Source: Pseudomonadota bacterium (GTDB lineage: Bacteria > Myxococcota_A > Polyangia > Haliangiales > Haliangiaceae). From it: a DNA stretch of 14,393 nt. The stretch spans positions 1-14,393 of the forward strand of contig JAEWJO010000498.1 of NCBI GenBank assembly GCA_023386455.1, given 5' to 3'. A model generated the notes under the pieces. The model had not been told where the DNA came from. It made no database searches and saw nothing but the letters and a program-made list of their open reading frames with translations. Positions 7,465 to 13,233 of this stretch are shown here, in pieces. The position numbers and the translations under genes were made by a program. Positions within the stretch are counted from its first letter, which is position 1; every line of letters begins with the position of its first letter.

Positions 7465-7968
7465 ATGCATACGTCGATTCGTTCGCTCCTCTTCGGTGCC
7501 GTGCTCGCGCTCGGCGCCTGTTCCACGACCCCGAACCATTCCGAGACCCCCGCCATGAAAGGAACCCAGGACATGAACCTCGCCACCCAGCAGCTCGACG
7601 ACGCCGAACGCACGTGGGTACGTGCCCTCGTCGAGTCGAAGCCGGACCTGCTCGCCACGCTCGTCGACGACGAGTTCTCGTTCATCGGCCCCGACGGCCA
7701 GTTCGAGGATCGCGAGGCCTACCTCGCGGGCTATCGCGCGCTGCCGGCGCAGGGCGTCTCGGTCGAGAGCATCGACCTCGACGACATCAAGATCCGTATC
7801 ACCGGCGACACCGGCGTCGTCACCGGCCGCGCGCTCGCGAAGGTGACGTTCCAGAGCCAGCACATCGTCGAGGACGTGCGGTTCACGCGCATCTACCAGC
7901 GCCGCGGCGCGACCTGGCGAATGATCGCCGGCCAGGGTACGAGGCTTGGCGCGCCACCGCAGGGCTAA
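7465..7968 (+). CDS. DUF4440/SnoaL-like (NTF2-fold) lipoprotein
   Basis: The 167-aa protein starts with a lipoprotein signal (hydrophobic 8-18, lipobox LGAC at 16-19), so it should be anchored to a membrane by Cys19. Residues about 42-157 match the DUF4440/SnoaL-like cone fold: an opening helix with AERTWVRALVESKPDLLATLV (48-68 region), DDEFSFIGPDGQF (68-80), DREAYLAG (82-89), and closing strands GVVTGRALAKVTF (117-129) and RGATWRMIAGQGTRL (147-161). Members of this fold bind small ligands or act as small hydrolases or isomerases; many are of unknown function. The start at ATG 7465 has GGAG at 7455-7458. The stop lies 6 nt from the stop of the opposing gene. It is divergent from the AraC regulator, which might control it. 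Confidence 0.85.
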   Translation: MHTSIRSLLFGAVLALGACSTTPNHSETPAMKGTQDMNLATQQLDDAERTWVRALVESKPDLLATLVDDEFSFIGPDGQFEDREAYLAGYRALPAQGVSVESIDLDDIKIRITGDTGVVTGRALAKVTFQSQHIVEDVRFTRIYQRRGATWRMIAGQGTRLGAPPQG

Positions 7969-7974
7969 AGCGGA

Positions 7975-8688
7975 CTAGAACGCGGCGCCGACGGACAACG
8001 TGCCGGCGGGTCCGAACGAACGCGCGGTCATCCGGGTCTGCGCCATCGCGATGCCGGCGTTGAGGCTCAGCGCGAACGCGCCGACCGTCAGCGTCGTCGT
8101 CGGACCGGCGAAGCCATCGCGGATCACCGCTTCCTTTGTCGAGCCGAGCGCGTCGCGGTAGCGCGCGGTGCCGCCGACGAACCAGCCGGTACGCGGCTCG
8201 ACGTGAGCGACGAGTGCGAGCTCGCCGTCGCACTCGTTGCCTTCCGGATCCTGCCCGTACGCGATGTTCGCGCTCGCATGGACGGCGCCGAACGCGTGCT
8301 CGAACGCGAGCAGCGCCTCGAGCTCGCCCTCGGGCTCGGTGAAGCCCTCGGTCTTGAAGAAGAGATATGCGGTCGACGTCGTGTCGCCGTCGAGCCAGCG
8401 CAGGCCCGCGCCGATGCCGGGTCGCGGCTTGTCGGAGAACGCGTCGAGGAGCAGCACGGACGCGCGGATGCGCCAGTACACGTTGACCTCGCCGCGCGCC
8501 GAGACGCGGATCGCATCGGCGGCGCCGTCGAAGTCGGAGTAGACCGTCGCGAAGCCCTTGCCCGCGTCGGTGGCGCGCAGGATGCCGGGCGTGAACGTCG
8601 CACTCGTGGCGAGCTCGCGCGCATCACCCGCGCTCGCGACACCGCCGAGCGAGACGAGGACGGCTGCAGTTCCGATGAGCTTCATCAT
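7975..8688 (-). CDS. Exported beta-rich protein, possible outer-membrane barrel
   Basis: This 237-aa protein is not a family I recognise. It has a signal peptide (1-20, cleavage likely after ASA). The rest consists of alternating polar/hydrophobic stretches separated by turns, for example GEVNVYWRIRASVLLLDA (66-83), GIGAGLRWLDG (91-101), TSTAYLFFKTE (104-114), GELALVAHVEP (155-165) and ALSLNAGIAMAQTRM (206-220). It ends in Ala-Phe, a terminal aromatic residue usual in outer-membrane beta-barrels. The start is ATG 8688 within ATGATG; the first ATG overlaps the preceding stop as ATGA, with GAGGTGA just upstream inside the previous gene, so translation is coupled. The second ATG (8685) is an equally good start. 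As third gene of the cluster, it may supply the surface partner or anchor of the other two. Confidence 0.75.
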   Translation of the reverse strand: MMKLIGTAAVLVSLGGVASAGDARELATSATFTPGILRATDAGKGFATVYSDFDGAADAIRVSARGEVNVYWRIRASVLLLDAFSDKPRPGIGAGLRWLDGDTTSTAYLFFKTEGFTEPEGELEALLAFEHAFGAVHASANIAYGQDPEGNECDGELALVAHVEPRTGWFVGGTARYRDALGSTKEAVIRDGFAGPTTTLTVGAFALSLNAGIAMAQTRMTARSFGPAGTLSVGAAF

Positions 8689-9257
8689 TTGTTCACCTCG
8701 AGCTTTCCGATCGAAACATTGTTCGGCTCGACGACGGTCGTGCCGGCGCGATCGCGCATGCCACCCGACGGCAGGTGGAAGTCCTCCGCGGTGCCGTCGA
8801 AGATCACGCCATCGGGCGCGCCGAGGGAGACCTGCAGCGAGATCGTGTACAGGACCGAGCCCGGTGCGAGCGTCGTGTCCGTCGCGACCGCGCCGGGCCC
8901 CTCCGCCTTCTGCGAGAGCGCGGTCACGATCACGTTGGCGAGCGGGCCGTCGAGGGGATGCGCCGCGTGCGCCGCCGGCGGGGACGTGCCCGGATCGAGC
9001 GCGGTGCCCGGGACGAACTCGACGAGCCGCGCGAGCTGGTGATCGACGGGCAGGTTGAAGCCGACCGAGTAGCCGGTCAGCGGCTGATCGCCGACGACGA
9101 GATCGAGGACGACGTCGTGGTCCGACGCGGGCTTCGTCCTGCTCTTGACGAGACGCAGCGCACCGCCGGCCTTCGGGTTCGTGTAGTCGACCGGTGGTGC
9201 GTCGTTGTCACCGCACGCGGCCGACAGGAGGATCGAAGCAACGAGGAGAGAGCGCAT
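8685..9257 (-). CDS. Lipoprotein with cohesin-like beta-sandwich domain
   Basis: The 190-aa protein has a lipoprotein-like signal ending LLSAAC (10-15), so it is probably lipid-anchored at Cys15. The mature part is beta-rich. It can be laid along a cohesin module: HDVVLDLVVGDQPLTGYSVGFNL (47-69 region) as the paired N-terminal strands, LARLVEFVPGTAL (75-87) as the strand following the Y-D-P position, NVIVTAL (108-114), and GSVLYTISLQV with APDGVIFDG (133-155) as the closing strands. This is a by-eye fold assignment; other Ig-like or bacterial cadherin-like sandwiches remain possible. The start at ATG 9257 shares one base with the upstream stop (TGATG). The frame is open for 33 further upstream codons, but those lack a signal. 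The preceding gene ends in a dockerin-like module, which is what makes the cohesin reading attractive. Confidence 0.7.
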   Translation of the reverse strand: MRSLLVASILLSAACGDNDAPPVDYTNPKAGGALRLVKSRTKPASDHDVVLDLVVGDQPLTGYSVGFNLPVDHQLARLVEFVPGTALDPGTSPPAAHAAHPLDGPLANVIVTALSQKAEGPGAVATDTTLAPGSVLYTISLQVSLGAPDGVIFDGTAEDFHLPSGGMRDRAGTTVVEPNNVSIGKLEVNK

Positions 9258-12178
9258 CACGGGTGACCTCCGAACTTCGCGAGGAATGCGGTCAGGTCGC
9301 TGGAATCGATCGCCTGGACCGGCGCGCTTCCGCTCGCCGTCATGTCGAGGATCCACGAGTAGAGCGGTGCCATCGTCTGCTCGGGCGTCACGCCCTGGCG
9401 CGCTGCCATCGCGCCGAGATCGATCCAGTCGAGCTGCAGGTTCTGGTCGTAGTCGCCGTTGCCCGGCGCGCCGTGGCTCGCGCCCGCGCTCGGATAGATC
9501 TCCCAGACACCGCGGCCGTAGGTCGCGACCCGGATGAAGTCCTGGTTGCGCGCGACGTACATGTCACGCACCGGCACCATCGGCAGGCCTTCGCCCATGC
9601 GATCCCACGTCGCGCCGCCGTCGAGCGTGATGTACACGCCGAGGTCGGTGCCCGCATAGATCGTCTTCGCCTCGATCGGGTCGTACTTGACGACGTAGAC
9701 CGGAACGTTCGGCAGCCGGGGCGCCGGATCGGCACCGACGATCGATGTCCACGTCTGACCACCGTCGATCGTCTTCCATAGACGGCCGCGGTCGTCGGGA
9801 GGCGGCGGCCGGTTCGCGCTGTTGAGCGTGCCGGTGAACGCGCCGATGAACACCTTGCCCGGGACCTCGCCCGCCGCGTACGTCGGCGGGAAGTCGATCG
9901 ACGACGGACCCGTGAGGCGCGCGCTGCCGACGAACACCGGCTGCGCGACGGTCCAGTTGACCTTCGTGTTGCCGGCGGTCGTCACGTAGAACGGCTCTGC
10001 CGAGACGAGGCCCGCCGCGCCGTAGAGGCCCGGCGTGCCGCGCGACGCAGCGACGTTCGCGATGCCCGCACCGACGGGGCTGGCCGTCAGGTCCTGCGAG
10101 ATCGACTTCCACGTGAAGCCGTCGCCCGCGGGGATCGCGACGAAGACCTGCTCGTCGGTATGCGTCAGGACGCTCTGGCCGATGTGATCGGTCTCGACGT
10201 TCGCGTAGTGGACGAGGAATGGTTCCTGGTCCTCGCCGAACCGCTCCATCCGCGCACGAGCGCGCTCCTGGATCTGCTCGGGCTCGAGACCGACCGGCGA
10301 CGGCGTGCCGTGCCAGTGCGACTCCGCCTCGGTCTGCGCCTCGGGCTGCTCGACCGAGCAGTCGGTGACGGCCGGCTTGCAGAACTGCCACTGGAACTGG
10401 ACGCTCGCCCAGTACGTCGTGCCGTCCTGACCGGTGTGCACCGTGCCGCCGATGCCGTCACCGCCGATCGCCTGGTTGAAGCCCGACGGGTTCGCCGGGT
10501 CTGCGCGGAAGCGCGTGCCGTTGTCCTGGAGGCCACCGTAGAGGACGAACGGATTGCCGGTCGCCGGATCGCCCGACGCGACCGAGTAGAACAGGTGCGT
10601 CGCGAGGCCCTTGTTGTGGTGCTTCCACACGACCTCCTCGGCGTTCGGCGTCGCGAACAGGTTCGTGCTCGAGAACACGCCGCCGTCGGTGCCGGCGAAC
10701 GTGCGCACGACGCCGTTGACGACGACCGACGTCGCCGTGTGCCAGTCGGCGTGGACGTAGGCGAGGCGACCGCCGGCGGTCTCGCCGTAGCCGTTGCCGG
10801 GCAGCCAGTGCGAGACGTTCTGCCAGACCGGCGCGGCCGCGGTACCGTTCAGCGTGCGGACGCCGCACAGGTTGCCACCGACGAGGATGTGATCGGCGTT
10901 CGTCGGATCGACGACGATCGCCTGGTTGTACCAGGTCTGCCCGTGACCGACGTCGAGGTCGATGCACGTGGTGTCCTGGTTCGATGCGAGCGTCGGATTC
11001 GCCAGCGCGCCCTGCAGCGCCGTCCAGGTCGCACCACCGTCGTTCGAGCGCCAGTAGCCGAGCGTCGCGTAGCCGAACAGATCGCCGACGAACGCGTAGA
11101 CGACGGTGCTCGTCGGTCCGGGCGTCGGCCCGACGGCGAGCGTCACCCGATTCGTGCCGATCGTGCGCGGCAGCGGGCTCACCTGCGTCCAGGTCGTGCC
11201 GTCCTCGGTGCGCCAGATCTTGGCGTTCGTGCCGAGCGGACACTGCTGCGGGCTCGGATCGCTGACGCCGAACGCGCCGGGCGGCGGCGCGCCGACTCCG
11301 CATGCCGAGACGCCGCTGACGACGTACCCGTGGCCGCCGATCGGGACGATGCTCCAGAGCGACTCGGCGACGACGCCTTCGGGGTTCGGCAGATCGACGA
11401 GCGCGTAGGTCGCGCCCGCGTCCGCCGAGCGGAACAGGCCGGCGTCGGTCGCGACGAGGACGACGTCGCCGTCGACCGCGATGTGGCGGATCGAGCCGAC
11501 CGTCGCCTTCACCTGGCCGCCGTACATGCCCGCGAGCTCGACCGGCGCGCTCCACGTGCCGCCTCCGTTCGTGCTCTTGAACATCGTGTTACCCGAGCCG
11601 TCGATGAAGTCACCGCTGCCGAGGTAGATCGTGTCGGGGTGCGCGGCGTCGATCGCGAGCGCACCGACCGCGAGGTTCGGCAGCGTGTCGGTCACCGCGC
11701 TCCACTTCGGACCGGCCTGGGCGAGGAAGTCGAACGTCTTCCACACGCCGCCGCCCGACGTCGCGACGTACACGACGTTGGCATCGCGCGGATCGACGAC
11801 GATCGCGTTTGGCCGGCCGGAGTCGACGCTGTCGATCGTGAAGTAGTTGAACTCCTTCGGCGCGTCCGTCGGCCCGAGGCTGACCCACGACGTCGCCGGC
11901 ACCGACGGCTTCGCGAGCACGCCCTCGGGTCGCGCGAGCTTCGCGGCCTCGAGCGCGCCCATCCGGTTGCGCGTCGCGAGCTCGGCGGCACCGGCGCGGT
12001 GCGTGCCGGGCCGGCGCATGCGCGAGTCGGCCTTCGGGCGCTCGAACTGCTCGTGCTCGCCCTCCTCGCGCTCGTGCTCCTCTCGTTCGCGTTCCGATCG
12101 CGAGGCATAGCGGGTCACACCCACCACACCGATCGCCGTCGCCACCAGGGCGCCCGCTGCAAGCCAACCCTTCTGCAT
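9257..12178 (-). CDS. Membrane-anchored Asp-box (BNR/sortilin-type) beta-propeller protein with dockerin-like C-terminus
   Basis: The 973-aa protein begins with a membrane segment (about 4-22) and an Arg/Glu-rich stretch (26-46). From about residue 97 it matches large bacterial BNR/VPS10-type propellers, including SGRPNAIVVDPRDANVVYV and GGGVWKT. Six Asp-boxes are visible: 202-209, 251-258 (Tyr for Trp), 324-330, 378-385, 803-810 and 851-858. A charged segment (about 600-660, with Cys600 and Cys607) sits between the two propeller halves. The C-terminus (about 906-971) looks like a dockerin. DYDQNLQLDWID (909-920) has Asp909, Asp911, Asn913, Gln915, Asp917 and Asp920 at EF-hand positions 1, 3, 5, 7, 9 and 12. 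The second loop (945-961) is longer and weaker. No catalytic residues are assigned. ATG 12178 is chosen for its signal segment; TTG 12214 and CTG 12187 are alternatives. It is first of a three-gene overlapping unit. Confidence 0.85.
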   Translation of the reverse strand: MQKGWLAAGALVATAIGVVGVTRYASRSEREREEHEREEGEHEQFERPKADSRMRRPGTHRAGAAELATRNRMGALEAAKLARPEGVLAKPSVPATSWVSLGPTDAPKEFNYFTIDSVDSGRPNAIVVDPRDANVVYVATSGGGVWKTFDFLAQAGPKWSAVTDTLPNLAVGALAIDAAHPDTIYLGSGDFIDGSGNTMFKSTNGGGTWSAPVELAGMYGGQVKATVGSIRHIAVDGDVVLVATDAGLFRSADAGATYALVDLPNPEGVVAESLWSIVPIGGHGYVVSGVSACGVGAPPPGAFGVSDPSPQQCPLGTNAKIWRTEDGTTWTQVSPLPRTIGTNRVTLAVGPTPGPTSTVVYAFVGDLFGYATLGYWRSNDGGATWTALQGALANPTLASNQDTTCIDLDVGHGQTWYNQAIVVDPTNADHILVGGNLCGVRTLNGTAAAPVWQNVSHWLPGNGYGETAGGRLAYVHADWHTATSVVVNGVVRTFAGTDGGVFSSTNLFATPNAEEVVWKHHNKGLATHLFYSVASGDPATGNPFVLYGGLQDNGTRFRADPANPSGFNQAIGGDGIGGTVHTGQDGTTYWASVQFQWQFCKPAVTDCSVEQPEAQTEAESHWHGTPSPVGLEPEQIQERARARMERFGEDQEPFLVHYANVETDHIGQSVLTHTDEQVFVAIPAGDGFTWKSISQDLTASPVGAGIANVAASRGTPGLYGAAGLVSAEPFYVTTAGNTKVNWTVAQPVFVGSARLTGPSSIDFPPTYAAGEVPGKVFIGAFTGTLNSANRPPPPDDRGRLWKTIDGGQTWTSIVGADPAPRLPNVPVYVVKYDPIEAKTIYAGTDLGVYITLDGGATWDRMGEGLPMVPVRDMYVARNQDFIRVATYGRGVWEIYPSAGASHGAPGNGDYDQNLQLDWIDLGAMAARQGVTPEQTMAPLYSWILDMTASGSAPVQAIDSSDLTAFLAKFGGHP

Positions 12179-12283
12179 GACACGCAGTAGCTCGTGACCT
12201 CCGTGCGACGTCAAGTTCGGGGACGTTGGTCAGCGATAACGAATGCTGTTTTGCCAGCTGATGTCTGCTCGTCGCGATCCCGG
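12179..12283 (-). promoter_or_regulatory. Leader and likely promoter region of the propeller cluster
   Basis: This 105-nt gap separates two minus-strand genes. Its central part (about 12235-12260) is AT-rich compared with the surroundings, as expected of a promoter, but I see no confident -35/-10 or -24/-12 pair. A strong Shine-Dalgarno sequence GGAGGT (minus strand, 12202-12197) lies 18 nt before ATG 12178, which is too far for normal use. It is 9 nt before an in-frame CTG at 12187. Confidence 0.4.
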
Positions 12284-13183
12284 TCACTTCGTGCGAGACC
12301 AGACCTCGACGGGCGTGTAGTCGACCCAGTAGACGTGCGACGCGTCGACGGCAACGCGCGACGGCGCCGCCGGATCGGTCGCGACGATCTCGACGCTGCG
12401 CGTCGTCCGATCGATCCGCAGCACGTGATTTCCCGAGAGCGTCGAGGCGTAGTAGTGCGTCGCGTCAGCGCTGATGCCAGAGAATGCCTCGTCGCCGCCG
12501 ACCTCGATCCACGCCTCGGGTGTGCCACCGGTCACCGGCACGCGCATGAGGCGCGCCGACTGATCGGTGTACATGATCTGGTCGCCATCGATGAGCGCGT
12601 GGTCTGCGACGGTCGATCGCGGATCGTCCGCGATACGCACGCTCGGCCCGCCGCGCAGCGGGCGCCGCCAGATCGCGCCCGGCGAGCTGCCGCCGAAATC
12701 CGCCCAGTAGATCCACGCGTCGTCGCTCGCGAAGCCCCAGATGCCCGGTAGCGCGTCGGCGAGCACGGTCACGGGGCCCACGCCCGAGACAGGCGCGCTG
12801 TAGATGCGCCCCGTCGCGTTCGACGACCAGCGCAGCTCGTCGCCGTGCACCTCGACGTCGCCGAGGTTCGCGCCGGGAGAGTGATAGAGCACGACGGGTG
12901 CAGCACTTCCGTCGAGGGCGCCGCGGTAGATCGCGTCGTCGAAGAACGTCGACACGTACGCGACCGTGCCGGCGAGCGCGAGGCCGGTCCCGCGGTTCGT
13001 CGGCAGCGTCGCGATCCGCGAGGGCTCGCAACCGGTGCAGGGTGGCATCGGGTTGATCCGCGCGATCGCCGCATCGGCGGTGACGATTGGCGCGGTCACC
13101 GAGCGCGGCTCGCGCGCCGGCTCGTCTCCTCGACACCCGAGGACCAGAACGACAGCACCGAGGACCACCGTGTTCGCGAGCAC
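12284..13183 (-). CDS. Lipoprotein beta-propeller (YWTD/NHL-like repeats)
   Basis: The 299-aa protein has an N-terminal lipoprotein signal (hydrophobic 4-16, Cys17 after VLG). Residues about 55-295 are repeated blades with the pattern V-x-x-D/G-x-x-Y/W-x-x-D...I-x-R-x-P/D. Examples are VAYVSTFFDDAIYRGALDG (74-92), WIYWADFGGSSPGAIWRRP (157-175), QIMYTDQSARLMRVPVTGG (202-220), HYYASTLSGNHVLRIDR (243-259) and HVYWVDYTPVEVW (283-295). That is a periplasmic or surface propeller of the low-density-lipoprotein-receptor YWTD/DUF5050 type, common as single lipoproteins in myxobacteria. A CTGC pair (49-52) precedes the blades; it lacks a following His, so it is not a haem site. The start is GTG 13183 with no clear ribosome site. 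It is co-directional with the Asp-box propeller cluster 105 nt downstream and divergent from the kinase. Specific role unknown. Confidence 0.82.
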   Translation of the reverse strand: MLANTVVLGAVVLVLGCRGDEPAREPRSVTAPIVTADAAIARINPMPPCTGCEPSRIATLPTNRGTGLALAGTVAYVSTFFDDAIYRGALDGSAAPVVLYHSPGANLGDVEVHGDELRWSSNATGRIYSAPVSGVGPVTVLADALPGIWGFASDDAWIYWADFGGSSPGAIWRRPLRGGPSVRIADDPRSTVADHALIDGDQIMYTDQSARLMRVPVTGGTPEAWIEVGGDEAFSGISADATHYYASTLSGNHVLRIDRTTRSVEIVATDPAAPSRVAVDASHVYWVDYTPVEVWSRTK

Positions 13184-13194
13184 GCGACCACGAA

Positions 13195-13220
13195 GTATCG
13201 CACGGTCCGGCGCGTGATAC
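13195..13220. promoter_or_regulatory. 26-bp imperfect dyad between divergent genes
   Basis: Outer arms GTATC (13195-13199) and GATAC (13216-13220) are perfect inverted repeats. The next five positions on each side match at three more, giving 8 of 10. The dyad centre (13207-13208) falls at the midpoint between the GTG of the lipoprotein (13183) and the GTG of the kinase (13234). A shared operator or overlapping divergent promoters would fit. No binding protein can be named. Confidence 0.35.
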
Positions 13221-13233
13221 GCTGGTGAGACAC

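Noticed and set aside
9257..12178. Reading the Asp-box propeller as a GH74 xyloglucanase or a sialidase
   Set aside because: Asp-boxes and a dockerin-like tail invite this, but I cannot see the catalytic Asp pair of GH74 or the Arg triad/Tyr-Glu of sialidases. The N-terminal SGRPNAIVVDP pattern fits generic BNR/VPS10-type propellers better.
10160..12190. Long plus-strand open frame of 676 codons
   Set aside because: It is fully antisense to the Asp-box propeller gene. Its product is Arg/Asp/Val-rich with no domain, the usual mirror of a GC-rich coding frame.
12332..13183. CTGC in the lipoprotein propeller as a haem-binding site
   Set aside because: The residue after the second Cys is Glu, not His, so the CxxCH requirement is not met.
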